A program made the translations under genes and the position numbers. Shown here in pieces: positions 36,896-48,440 of a stretch of DNA of 64,000 nucleotides; position 1 is the first letter of the stretch; each line of letters opens with the position of its first letter. Under the pieces are notes generated by a model. That model did no database searches. It saw only the letters and a list, made by a program, of their open reading frames with translations, and was not told the DNA's origin. This DNA comes from Grifola frondosa (taxonomy: Eukaryota; Basidiomycota; Agaricomycetes; Polyporales; Grifolaceae): the NCBI GenBank assembly GCA_001683735.1, contig LUGG01000011.1, forward strand, positions 1,674,001-1,738,000, written 5' to 3'.

Positions 36896-39800
36896 ATGGG
36901 CGGCAAAGAATTCTACTGTAGCTGTGCAAAGTTCTGCAAAGGCATCCGAAAGGTCTCTAGGTCAACATATTTCATCCACAAGAAACTCGTATTCGAATTA
37001 AGTGAGCTTCTGCCATCTCGCAGCTCTTCTCGACCTCCGACTGGCGACGGACCCATAGCCGGACCGAGTAGTGCAGGACACAGTGGTGGTGCCACGCAGG
37101 GCGCATCGGCTCATACTGATGCTGAGGAGAATGAGAGTGTGGTCGAGCCGCAGCACAAGCGCAGGCGACTTGACGAGGATGATGAGGACAGTAACGATCT
37201 CGAGGTATGTTATACACACCTATCTGCCAGGCTGTGCTAACGAGTGTCAATTTAGTACATAGATTCAGATATTGTTTCTGCAAATCTTCAATTTCATAAT
37301 CCTAGCCCTGCATCATCGTCTGAACCATCCGCTCCTGGCGCTGCTGCGAACCACGGCGCTGCTCTGAACCACCGCGAGAACCACGGCGCTGCCGCGAACC
37401 ACGGCGAGAACCACGGCGCTGCCGCGAACCACGGCGAGAACTATGGCGCTGCTGTGAACCACGGGGAGAATGCAAACTTGGGTGATAACGCAAACTCGGG
37501 CGAGGACTGGATCGATCCAGGGAGCCTTGCGGCGCCTGCTCCAAATGAGCCTGATGTACCTTTGGTGGAACCTGAACTCGTGCCGAAGATTGAAGACATC
37601 AAAACTGCGATTGAATTCATCAAACTGCTCCGTACTGCGACATTGCAGGAGAGCGGCCTCGAACCAGAAGATCTCGAGCGTCTGTGCAACCCTCCCCAGG
37701 AGCCTCTCGAGATCGATGACCCCGACCTCCTCTTGTCCCTGGAGCTGTTCCTTGCTGTCAGCAATGCATCACGCGAGACGTACAACTCGGTTCGCGATGC
37801 TATTATTCGACGCTATCCCACAAGCAACATTCGTACATACTATCAAGTCAAGACCAAGGTTGCGGAACTAAGCGGTGTCATCCCACTCGTGAACGACATG
37901 TGTACCAATAGCTGTGTGGCATTCACTGGGGCTTTCGCTGCACTCGAATCTTGTCCTGTGTGCGATGCGTCTCGGTACGACCCCATCAAACTCACCGCAA
38001 GCAATGGCCGCATCAAAGTCGCACGTCAGCACTACTATACAATGCCTGTCGGATCACAGATTCAGGTGCAGTTTCGCACCGCGCAAGGTGCATCGGACAT
38101 GGCCTACTTTCACAAATCCATGGAAGAAGTTGTTGCACAAATCGAGGCTAACGGTGGCCTGATCAATTCATTCGAGGATATCACTCATGGATCGGACTTC
38201 TACGATGCATACAAAGATGGGAGAATAGGCCCGAAAGATATTCTACTCATGCTCTCCATCGACGGCGCACAGTTATATCGCAACAAGCAATCCGACTGTT
38301 GGATCTATATCTGGGTCATTCTCAATCTCTCTCCTGATCGGCGTTATCAAAAGCGCTTTGTACTACCTGGCGGCATTATTCCTGGACCAAATCATCCGAA
38401 GAATCTTGACTCATTTCTGTTTCCTGGGCTGCATCATCTGTCTGCCCTCCAATTACATGGTTTACGAATCTGGAATGCCCTCGAAAATTCTCTGTATACT
38501 TCAAAGCTCTTTCTGGCAATGGTAACAGCTGATGGTATTGCAATGGCGGCAATGAATGGGCTAGTGGGACACCACGGTGCACATGGCTGTCGTCTCCAAT
38601 GTCCGCTAAAAGGACGTCATAAACCGAACTGTCCGCACTATTATCCTGCGCTGTTACTCCCTCACAACTACACTGTTCAGGGTTGTTCCCACCCTGATGT
38701 CGATCTTAGCCAGCTTCCACCGCCCTCTGTCCACGAATATCGACGGAATCTTGGCTTACGTCGAGAGTTCGCCTAACGAGACGCAGTACAAAAGTCGACG
38801 CAAGGAAACGGGCATCTCTAAGCCAAGCATCTTCAGTGGACTCTCACGCACCTTGGACATTCCTAGCTGCTTTCCGCTTGATCTCATGCATCTTGTGTCT
38901 TTGAACATCACTGATCTCTTGATTAGTCTTTATTGTGGCACTCTCGAAGGTAGCAGGACTGATGACTGGGAATGGGCTGTTCTACAAGGCGAATTTGGAA
39001 GACACATGGCGAAGATGTGGCTAGTGCGACACCATATCTGCCTGGTTCATTTGATCGCCCACCACGGAACATCGCTGAGAAAATTTCAAGTGGATATAAA
39101 GCCTGGGAGTTTCAGACCTATCTCTTTGGGCTTGCATCTGCACTGCTACGGCACCATCTTCCTCGGCCCTACTGGCAGCATCTGTGCAAACTCGTCTATG
39201 CTATTCGACTTTATTGCAGCAGAAAATCTCACGCACTCAAGTTGTCGACGCACACAACTTACTAGTCGACGTCATCAAGGAATTTGAGAGTCTATACTAC
39301 CGCCGCAATGTCAACCTTTTGCACATCATTCGTCCCTGTGTTCATCTACTGTGGCACCTTGCGCAGGAGGTGGTACGGCTTGGTCCCCTCATTTTATACA
39401 CTCAATGGACTATGGAGCGCACGATTGGCAACCTAGACGAGGAAATTAAGCAACCTTCTAATCCGTATGCCAACCTTTCCGAATGTGGTCTTCGCCGTTC
39501 TCAGGTCAATGCACTAAAGGCAATGATTCCCCAACTTGATACACCACCCGCCGCTGTGCCTCGAGGTGCTCTCCAACTTGACAACAAATATATTCTCCTC
39601 CATGCTGCTGACCAACAGCTCGTGAGGTTCCTCGCATTGAAGCTGCTGCATTTCATCGCTTTCTTGTTAAATTGGGTCAATCTCTTGATCTGGATACATT
39701 CAATCCACGCATTCGTCGCTGGGCACGTTTGGGGCTTCCGACTGGCCAAGTTGCTCGTTCGCTATGGAAGGAAGGACTCAAGCCTCTCAGAGAGGTGCGA

Positions 39801-40196
39801 ATGGCACGCAACGTGAAGGTATGTTGTTTACTGACTGTTGAGGATGTAAAAATATATATATATAATAATACTCTTTAGCTACTCATCGAGGGACAGATTC
39901 ATATCGCCGAAGTTCAATATTTCTGTCGCATCAAAGTTGATGAAGACTATCGTGTTGTTGCACTCGTATCCGTATTCTCACCTCCTGACCAACTGGTGCT
40001 CAAAGAGTCATACAATACCGTCTGGCTGTCACGATATCTGGGTAACGCCGCGTTGCTTGTCGTAGACGTTGATACCATTCAGGCTGTTGTTGCTATGGTT
40101 CCAGACAGACTTACGGAAGGCTACCGCTTTTTAGTTGAGCGATTCGGTCTTGATGTTTCCGAGCTTGCAGGAGTAGAGGAGGATTGGGAGAGTTAG
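36896..40196 (+). pseudogene. Tnp2-type (CACTA/En-Spm-like) transposase, multiply frameshifted
   Basis: The start MGGKEFYCSCAKFCKGIRKV has a Cys-rich N-terminus, and an intron lies at about 37205-37256. A low-complexity NHGAAANHGEN region is followed by SASRE-like helical text and the Tnp2 signature: DAYKDGRIGPKDILLMLSID, GAQLYRNKQSDCWIYIWVIL, PGGIIPGPNHPKNLDSFLFP, MNGLVGHHGAHGCRLQCPLK and HYYPALLLPHNYTVQGCSHP. Further on are KPSIFSGLSRTLDIPSCFPL, DLMHLVSLNITDLLISLYCG, HIIRPCVHLLWHLAQEV, ILYTQWTMERTIGNLDEEIK and a C-terminal exon ending ELAGVEEDWES at 40196. The protein moves between frames near 38750, 38990, 39230 and 39650, so it is not translatable as written. It catalyses (or catalysed) cut-and-paste transposition. 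The CACTA-type MITE at 45463 might be mobilised by relatives of this enzyme. Confidence 0.75.
37340..37470 (+). repeat. Tandem repeat in the Tnp2 N-terminal region
   Basis: About 30-bp units (AACCACGGCGCTGCCGCG plus AACCACGGCGAG) encode NHGAAANHGEN. Several copies are identical. Confidence 0.7.
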
Positions 40197-40256
40197 AATA
40201 GATAGTAGAATTAATAACTCGAGAGTCAAAAGTACAAATCTACCCTGGTAACATAT

Positions 40257-41418
40257 TCAACCAGTCGTGATCCCAGGCTTCCCGATCAAAGGGAGCATTC
40301 TCCCATTCACCCAGTCAGCAACCATGGATGGTGTGGGTGAAGATGGAATGTCGGACATTGGCTCGCCTGCAAAATTATATCCAGTAGCAATCATGTATCG
40401 TATTCTGTCTTTCGTGTGTTCAATTTCAATGCAAGAGTCACCTGAGCAGCTGCAAAAGTCATCTTCATTGTAGCCAGAGTGAGAATAAGCTGGTGACCCA
40501 GATAATGTGCGAGACGGCACATGAGACGGTGAATGAGACAGTGCGCGAGACGGTGCACGAGACAGTGCACGAGACGGTGTGTGAGATGGTGAATGAGGCG
40601 GTGTGTGAGACGGTGCACGAGACAGTGAACGAGACAGTGCACGAGACGGTGCACGAGATGGTGCGTGAGATGGTGCACGAGACGGCATGCGAGATGGTGC
40701 ACGAGTGGTGTAGCATAAGACAGTGCATCAGATGGTGCACGAACAGCACACGAGATGGTGCACGAGACAGTGAACGAGAGGGTGCACAAGATGGTGCGTG
40801 AGACGGTGAACGAGACGGTGCATCTGATGGTGCACGAGATGGTGCACGAGACGGCATGCGAGATGGTGTGCAAGACAGTGCACGAGAAATCCTCAATAGA
40901 GCAAAATGTTTGGCTTGAATCAATATTAGAGTAGGTGCCTGCACTTACGAAGAGTCCTTGCCAGGGCTTTTACACCGTGCAGGTGGTGTCCACCTATTGT
41001 AATCCATCTCATATGATGAGAGTTTCTCCCGTGGTTGGATGGTAATGTACTTTGCACATAAGTCAATGTATTTATTTGAGATACAATGTAAAATACTCAC
41101 AACAGTACGAATGCCTATTCCATTGCCCGAAATCCCAAGTTCGGTGAAGTTAATGGGTATATCGTTGATACTCTCTTGCCGACTCTGACCTATAAAATAA
41201 CAAATATGTCTTCTATAGATCGTAAAGTCAGTAGCAATGAGATATAGCGCGAATGGGCTCTCGATTTCTCGCAGAGGTCCTTTGCACCGAGTTGTGTAAC
41301 TAGCTATACTCGCGAGTCGCACGTGAATCGTACTTCTCTGAGGTAGGGGAAATGCAGAAGAAGATAAAAGTAAATGCTTAGCAATATCGGCTCTTCGCGC
41401 ACTCCACGCGTATCGCAA
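40257..41418 (-). CDS. Ser/Arg/Ala/Pro-repeat protein next to the Tnp2 gene
   Basis: Unrecognised. The open text on the minus strand ends SPAYSHSGYNEDDFCSCSGD, IRYMIATGYNFAGEP, PSMVADWVNGRMLPLIGKPG, stop at 40257, and its centre is a long run of PSRAPSRAPSHT units encoded by the minisatellite 40495-40880. Two frames carry the repeat, so there is at least one indel inside it. An upstream exon candidate (40945-41418) reads ESPFALYLIATDFTIYRRHI and INDIPINFTELGISGNGIGI, which looks protein-like. It converges on the Tnp2 gene with a 60-bp gap, so it is probably part of the same element. Start and exon borders are guesses. Confidence 0.35.
40495..40880. repeat. 12-bp minisatellite (GTGCACGAGACG and variants)
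   Basis: About thirty imperfect 12-bp units, plus-strand consensus GTGCACGAGACG/A with GTGAATGAGACG variants. The period is a multiple of three, so every frame stays open for long stretches: SRAP on the minus strand and HETV on the plus strand. Confidence 0.85.
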
Positions 41419-41707
41419 CTAAAGAGGTCTCCTTGATCGTAGGTTCGAAGTCGCAGCGTGTATGATGGTTTATCTGTATAGTCGCAGGTATCGCGGTCGC
41501 AGTTTCGCAGTGAGAGGAGAGCTTTAGTGAAGAGCGGTCGCGATCGCAAGTGAAGCCGGCGATTTTGAACTCTGTACTTGTGGGGAAACTCGTGTCTGAT
41601 TCGTATCGTACTATACATGAGTTTTTATGAATTATTCTACGTATCTGAAACGCGAAACGTCCTCGGTATAAATCAAAAGCCGATCGCAAGTACCTTGCGA
41701 CGAACAT

Positions 41708-42646
41708 ATCCTGTGAAATACGATAGCTAGTAAGGGAAAGGTCAATCGCTATAATGTCAAAAGTCTGGGATGAAACGCGATACGAGTAAGCTAAGATAAA
41801 TCAAGAAAATGAAAATACCGAATGTATGGTGGCTGAACTGCTACACCTGCCACGTATAGCCATGCACTGCACCAGCGAGCGAAATGCGCGAAGACACGCG
41901 TGAGTAAATGCGCGGCCTTCTCGGGGCATTTATTGTAAAGGGAACGTGTCGCACCGGTAGTACGGTCCATAATACACCGCAAACAATAGTGGCGATGTCG
42001 CATTGACGTGTGTAATCGCGTGGCGCAGCTAAATCAGCTATGGGAAGAATCTAAGGCTGGGTAGGAGTTGAGAGGACTGGGATCAGGGTTCGACGCATGT
42101 GATCCGTCAGGTAGATGCATGTAGGACGCCGAACAATTGGGTCGCAAGTGTTTCGACCTATCGCACGTCTCCATGTGGTGAATTTGAATGGTTAAATGAT
42201 GTATCGCGTGAGTTTTGTTGTGTACGAAGGGGTGGAGTCTTTGATAGTCTATGTTCGGCTGATCGCACGTCGCAACGAAGTCAGTTACTATTGTGCAAGT
42301 GACCTGCGACAACGTAATCGCAAGTGCGACTCGGTCTGCGACTTCTGCATGATCGTCAGATGCTTGAATGCGAAAATAGATTGATCCACGTAGCATGCGC
42401 CTTCGTATCATCGTCATAGAAAGGTGAATCATGGTCAAACAAGATGGTGATTGTTCTTGTGTCATGTGAGTATTTGAGAGCAATGTTTGGAGCATTAGAT
42501 GAGGACATTTTGCAGGAGAATAAAAAGATTTTGAAGGTAGGAAGCTGTACTTAGAGAGATACAGTCGGTGCGCTCACACGCTCTTCCCAGAATGGTAATC
42601 AGGCTTGTGAGTGACTTTCGTATCAACGACCTACTCTCGAACACAA
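41708..42646. other. Region without a supported gene
   Basis: Several scattered TCGCAAGTG/GCGATCGCA-like words (about 41440-42330) suggest element-derived or subterminal repeat DNA. I could not build an exon chain. Confidence 0.35.
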
Positions 42647-44919
42647 ATGACAGACAATCCGACCTCTATATTATTTAATCCAAATTTTCCTTCTGTACCA
42701 ACACCTTCACAATGTTTTCCTCCGAACGAGCTTTCGCCACTAGGACAAGATTTGCAGCCAGTTTTTGAAAATCCTCAAACACCACTCTTCCCTTTGCATC
42801 GTGTGCGTAGCATCATATGTCCCCCCAAAGTTCCAATATCAATTTCAATCTTATCTAATGTAATTCAGTCTCGAAACTCTTGCTCTGGTTATCCAACAGA
42901 TTCTTCATCCATTTTGACCATGGACTCACCTGCATCCACATCTGGTGACATCGGGACCGGGACCTCTTCAACGGACTCTTCATTCCGTACATTTCTCCGC
43001 AATGCCTCTCACAAGAATCTACTTGCAGCCAACATGCATTATAAAAACTTATTTGACGCATATACCCACAGTAAGCATGCTCTCGACAAATTGCAGGCGC
43101 AATTTGATATCATGAGGTATGTGCAAGTATGTCGTAGCCATCATTTGATTCATCCTATTTTTACAATACAGGGATGCATACACCGAGCTTGTGCAAGCTG
43201 TCCCGCAAGCCCTTGCTGCAACAGCCAACCCACTTGGTCTCTCGGTACCCCCGATCATTCCGCTTTCATCTTCATCAATGTCAAACACAGCTGCCAGTGA
43301 CAAAAAACAATATCCAAAGGTTCGCTTTTGGTTCCGGGATGATTGGCGATCATACGCACCTCCGAACGGCACTCTAAAAGAAGAATCGAAGTCATCAGAT
43401 GGCGTCCACATATTCCTCGAGGATGAAGATGGCCGTCCAGTGGCTGCAAGAAGAGCAGCTGAAATGCGAAGCGTCCAGCGTGCCATTTGGATAACCCTAA
43501 AGGAGAAGAATGGTGCTCCGGACACTTGGGGCCGAGTAATATGGATGCGAGGACTTATCATTCCCAACAGATGCTTACCCATTTCCCCGAGCTCCGACTT
43601 TGCGACAGCAACTGGAAGATCACTCACTTTGCCAGCATGTACTACCCTAGCTGGTACAATGACAACATCTCAATGCACGTCAAGGAAGAGATCATGGATG
43701 GCGAAGTGCTTCCCCCCTCGATTTCTCCAAGCGTCAATCGCAAATGCAAGCGTCAAGAAAGTGGGTCAACGAGAAGAACGAAGAACACACCACATCCTCC
43801 GGTTGCAGTTGAGGTGCCAACTCCGCTTTCTGTGCTGCAAGCGCAAGATGCAGCTTTGGGTCTCGTATTGGTATGCATGTGATTTTATTATGAGGTTGTA
43901 TTAACTTTGTTTGCTAGTTACAAATAGAAACTGCCTCTGCTAAATTGGACCATCCCGCATCAACTCTTTCTTCCACCACCCTGATGGATGACACCATACC
44001 GCTGCACCACCCCATTTCGACTGCTTCTCTTTCAAATTCCAGCACTCCAACAGACTCTGGCACCACACTGCCGTACCACCCCACAATGTCACCCAATGCT
44101 ACGCCGCTCCCCAGCCCAATAGATGCTACACTCCCTAGCCCGACAGACAGCATCACACCAATACACCACCCCACGACATCACCCGGCGCTATGCCCGCCA
44201 GCACCCTGACAGTCAGCGATGACCTGCCGCACCGCCCCGCACCAACAGTCAGTGATGACCTGCCACACTGTCCCGCACCAACGGGTGACACTGGGGGGGA
44301 GACGACGTCGCTATGAGTAGCCATGCAGTAAAGGTAAGTATGATACTTAGCTCCAAGTTGCTACTAATTGAGCCTATCATATTTGCAGCTCATTAGCCCT
44401 TTGTAAGTCTCTCTTACCATTCACAGTGGGGCATTTTACTAACCTGTATGTCTTGCGGAACTGCAGGTTCGGTATTGCAGCGCCGCAAGCCGACTTTTCA
44501 CGCGTTTCGGAGAAGCAGCTTGAATTGAGCGCAAGTCGTGCAGGCAATAGCGATTCCGGACACATCAAGCCCGATAAGAAGCTCACCTGGATGCGACCTT
44601 CGACATCGACGACAGCCAGGTGTGTTGTTCTCCGATATATTAAGTATTCAATTTCTTACTGGTTCATATTAGGAATCTGTTTGCTAAGGATTATCTCAAG
44701 GTACATCCAAAGACTACCGTAGCACAATTCAACGACATCTTCAAGGCATTGGATCCGGCCACTGTGGAGGTATGTTGCGTATCTAACTGTTCTGGTTGTT
44801 TCACACTTACAAGACATCCGGCGCAGGTATACACGAAACGAAGCGAAGGACTCAAAGCCGCAAGCAAGACGAGCAAGGGAAAACAGCGAGCGGTCGATGC
44901 TGTCGACGCCGATGTTTGA
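42647..44919 (+). pseudogene. Transposon-associated protein of unknown function, frameshifted
   Basis: Start MTDNPTSILFNPNFPSVPTP, then Ser/Pro/Thr-rich text, a helical segment (HYKNLFDAYTHSKHALDKLQ) and a more conserved core: KKQYPKVRFWFRDDWRSYAP, EDEDGRPVAARRAAEMRSVQ, RAIWITLKEKNGAPDTWG. After a frame change near 43535 it continues MDARTYHSQQMLTHFPELRL, CDSNWKITHFASMYYPSWY, a long low-complexity Thr/Ser/Pro region (43930-44310) and the tail FGIAAPQADFSRVSEKQ ... AVDAVDADV, stop at 44919. I know similar YPKVRFW...W proteins as frequent in agaricomycete genomes, often beside transposons, with no known role. It lies about 2.4 kb downstream of the Tnp2 gene, in the same direction. Confidence 0.5.
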
Positions 44920-45054
44920 CGGTACACTCCGGTATGTCCACTCCATGCCTTCGCGATGCAGATGGTCTATTGAAATTATGTGTTATTAGATTCCATTTCT
45001 ATTCACTACTACTACAAGGGCTTGGGATGCACGACACAGAGGGATAGAGGTATG

Positions 45055-45200
45055 GAGGAGCGGGTAGCGGGCAGCGGGAGCAATGGCGGCGCGGCGGCGG
45101 CGGCGGGAGCACGAGTGGCAGCGGTGGCAGCAGGAGCAGTGGCGGGCGCGGGTAGTGGGTACGGGAGCGGTAGCAGGAGCAGGGGTGGCGGGGGCGGGAT
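45055..45200. repeat. GGC/GCA-rich low-complexity tract
   Basis: Runs of GGCGGC, GGCAGC, GGAGCA and GGTAGC. A Gly/Ala/Ser-rich ORF is only a by-product of the simple sequence. Confidence 0.7.
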
Positions 45201-45462
45201 GATCACAAATATTGGTGTATCGTGGTATATCGTGGTAAATATTGTAACCTAGTTACCTCGATAGGCCAATGACTACCAATATACTCACCTCGATATGCCT
45301 TGATATGCCTTGATATCCCATATTGCCATATCTCGGTTAGTCCAGATCCATGTTGGCAGTTCTCGGCGCTTCGAGGGCCAATATTTCCCTTGTACTGCCT
45401 CGCACTGCCAATTCTCATTTTCGACTGGGCATGATTACGAAGAGGAGCTTAACACAAGCGAT

Positions 45463-45737
45463 CACTGGGTGGGATTTTCAATATTATGTGCTAAAATATT
45501 GTAAACAAATTGTAAAGATAGTTCAAATATGTTGACCATAACCTTATGTGAATAATTGGAAACATATTAGAAACATGTTGTAATGTTTTCTATATTCATC
45601 CAATAGGATCAGAGTTTTACAATATCTTCACAATATATTTTTTAATATCATGTAGTTAAAAATTATAAAAATATTTAAACTATCTTTATCATATCTTTAC
45701 AATATCTTGGTCAAAAATATTGAAAACCCCACCAGTG
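45463..45737. mobile_element. 275-bp CACTA-type MITE
   Basis: Begins CACTGGGTGGGATTTTCAAT, and the reverse complement of its right end begins CACTGGTGGGGTTTTCAAT, so the terminal inverted repeats match over about 22 positions with one gap. Weaker inverted similarity (ATTGTAAAGATA, TAGTT(C/T)AAATAT) continues for about 70 bp. The element is AT-rich and has no ORF. It is flanked by GAT on both sides (45460-45462 and 45738-45740), the 3-bp target-site duplication expected for CACTA elements. It is non-autonomous and would need a transposase from elsewhere. Confidence 0.8.
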
Positions 45738-45740
45738 GAT

Positions 45741-46205
45741 GCATAGCGTCTGCGGAGAATAAACATGTCGGTTTTCTTCCAAATTACAAGGCTGACACGT
45801 ACCATACCATGTGACATGGAATAGATCCAGGAACCCATCAGGAAATTATGATGGTAAGGTGGATACTGATTGACGACAATTGGAATTATTCATGGGTCTT
45901 CGAGCAGCCCAACTGGATCTGTTATTGTGAGTTACAAGTCGAAACGAGATATCTATGTGCTAAAGTGATTAATGAACAATAAAATCGAACTACACACATA
46001 TGTTGGAATCGGGCAAGTTCAGTTTCTGGGTACAACTACACCAGTTGACTTTGAACGTCTGAACCAGTTTTGAACTCATCAACTTCGTGTAACAGATGCG
46101 GGCGCCACAGCATAACAAGAACAAATTCAGACCCGGCGTTCCCCGATCCACTGGGGTGTCGACTAACGGTCATCACTTCAGAGCCTTTGCTCATCGAATC
46201 CGACG
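45741..46205. other. Upstream region of NDUFV1
   Basis: Presumed promoter region of the complex I gene. I see no distinct TATA box, and no gene. Confidence 0.4.
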
Positions 46206-48029
46206 ATGTTTAGACCGTCGTCGTCGGTGACTCGTAAGTCGCCTTCGTCTTCGCTTCGAGCATCCCACACCCACTATGCATCGTTTTGCAGAAATATCGC
46301 GACCGTTCCGCGCCAAACTTCGCCGCGGCTTCGCGACGGTTCAGGATCCTCCTGTGCACCACCATGGCGGTTTGAAGGATCAGGACCGTATATTCACCAA
46401 TGCATACTGTAGACATGATCACGGCCTCCAGGGTGCCAAGGTTTGTCCATATTTGAAGGTGTTTACGTGAAGTGAGCTAATTCCTTCTCTAGTCTCGCGG
46501 TGACTGGCATCGCACTAAGGATATTCTTTTGAAGGGCGACTCCGATTATCACAAGGACTCAGGTCTCCGTGGACGCGGAGGTGCTGGATTTCCGAGTGGA
46601 TTGAAGTGGAGTTTCATGAATAAGCCCGGATGGGAGAAGGATCCCAGGTGCGCGACTATTCTGCGAATACTTTATTCAGACTCTCACGTACACTTTAACA
46701 TAGACCCCGTTATCTTGTTGTGAACGCTGATGAAGGCGAGCCCGGAACATGTAAAGACCGTGAAATCCTGCGTGGTGACCCGCACAAACTTGTCGAGGGT
46801 TGCTTGGTCGCTGGGCGTGCGATGAATGCGAGCGCCGCATACATTTATATCCGTGAGAATTTTACCAAGAGGCTTCGCACGTGCAGCAAGCGATCACCGA
46901 GGCATACAAGAATGGGCTTCTCGGCAAGGACGCTTGCGGTTCTGGTTACTCCTTCGACGTATATCTGCACCGCGGCGCGGGTGCGTATATATGTGGTGAG
47001 GAGACCGCACTGATCGAGAGTCTTGAAGGAAAGCAGGGAAAGCCCCGCCTCAAGCCGCCCTTCCCTGCGGACGTTGGTTTATTCGGTTGCCCCACGACAG
47101 TAGCCAACGTTGAGACCGTAGCGGTCGCCCCCACGATTTGCAGGCGAGGCGCGAGCTGGTTCGCGTCCTTCGGTCGGGCTAGGAACCAGGGCACGAAGTT
47201 GTTCTGCATCAGTGGGCATGTTAACAACCCTTGCGTCGTGGAGGAGGAGATGAGCATTCCATTGAAGGAACTTATCGAGAAGCACTGTGGTGGTGTGCGG
47301 GCGGATGGGACAATCTACTTGGTATCATACCTGGTGGTAGCTCCGTGCCCGTTCTGCCCATCAAGAAGTGCGAAGAAGTCCTGTGCGTATATTACTTTAT
47401 CTGTTGACATCCTTGCACTGATACCTTGTAGGATGGACTATGACTCCCTCAAAGACGCTCAGTCCGGCTTAGGCACTGGTGCTGTCATCGTGATGGACAA
47501 GAGCACCGATATTGTCTCCGCTATTGCTCGTTTTGCTCACGTATGGCGTTGTCGATCTCATAGATAAGCGACTAACCCATGATGGCTCTATAGTTTTACA
47601 AGCACGAATCCTGCGGTCAATGTACACCATGCAGAGAAGGTACCACCTGGATGATGAACATGATGGATCGCTTCGTCGAGGGACGTGGCCACCAGCGTGA
47701 GATCGACATGCTTCTCGAGTTGACGTAAGTTATATTACCACTTTGATTCGATGTTGCTCTCTCTCAATACTTAATTCCTTTCGATGCTGCAGGAAACAAA
47801 TCGAGGGCCGCACAATTTGCGCGCTCGGTGACGCTGCGGCGTGGCCGATTCAAGGCCTCATGCGCCACTTCCGCCCGAGGTTGAGAAGCGTATTACGGCA
47901 TTCCGCGACGAGCACGGGCCGGTACTGTTCGGTGGTCGCCTGAAGAGCCAGACCGATCCCACTCTCGCCATTCCAGACAACCTGGGTGCCAACCTGCCTG
48001 AAGTCGCGCCGCCATCTACGTCTGCGTGA
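46206..48029 (+). CDS. NDUFV1: NADH:ubiquinone oxidoreductase 51-kDa subunit (complex I, NDUFV1/NuoF)
   Basis: Binds NADH, FMN and the N3 [4Fe-4S] cluster in the matrix arm of mitochondrial complex I. The start at 46206 gives a basic presequence; an intron inside codon 10 joins MFRPSSSVT to [18 protein letters not shown]. The body reads [38 protein letters not shown] (FMN/NADH Gly-rich loop), [53 protein letters not shown], the cluster motif [13 protein letters not shown] and [19 protein letters not shown], ending PPSTSA at TGA 48029. Three single bases are missing: near 46857 (before EASHVQQAI), 47300 (in GGVRGGWDN) and 47876 (in RPEVEKR). [10 protein letters not shown] is also shorter than the usual GDSW...KDSG. 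The protein is essential and normally single-copy, so consensus errors are the simplest reading; a second, intact copy elsewhere is the alternative. Confidence 0.9.
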
Positions 48030-48440
48030 GTACTTAGATAATGTGCTGAGCAGACATCGGGTGTCGGGAAAAGGATCGGGTTGCATGCGACATTGTGCTC
48101 TCTGTAATCGCAGGAATGTGATCTGTCTTTGTCAAATGTGTATGCCTAAGCAGGGTCCTCGGACATTCCATTTGTGACGTCGTTGCGATCGCAGACTCAC
48201 AGTTCGCTCTCTAATCATATAAATGGGTCCACATAGCGGTATACAGTGGAGGTCCAAACGGTTGGCATTTAAGTACCGCGACAAAGTTTGCGACAATTGG
48301 GCACGACCACTAATGACGTTATCGCCGCTCGCAAGGGCAGCGCTGGTTCTTGCTACCTGGCGATTCGTTCTTGGTTTGCGTGCGGAAAATTTACCGTTAC
48401 AGCTAAATTTCAGCAAACTCGGATTTCACCCTGCCACAGT
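48030..48440. other. Spacer between NDUFV1 and the hAT-like element
   Basis: 3' flank of NDUFV1. Contains GTTGCGATCGCAGACTC, similar to words in 41.4-42.3 kb. No gene was seen. Confidence 0.4.

Noticed and set aside
40493..40801. HETV-repeat ORF on the plus strand; also considered as a CRISPR-like array
   Set aside because: Simple 12-bp tandem repeat without spacers, in a eukaryotic genome. The opposite strand gives the more protein-like flanks.
43914..44324. 136-residue Gly/Val/Ser-rich minus-strand ORF
   Set aside because: Antisense to a Thr/Ser/Pro low-complexity region of the plus-strand gene.
45012..45206. Pro/Ala/Leu-rich ORF
   Set aside because: By-product of the GGC/GCA simple sequence.
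46206..48029. Programmed frameshifting in NDUFV1
   Set aside because: The gene is not known to use it, the three sites share no slippery motif, and similar losses occur in unrelated genes of the window.
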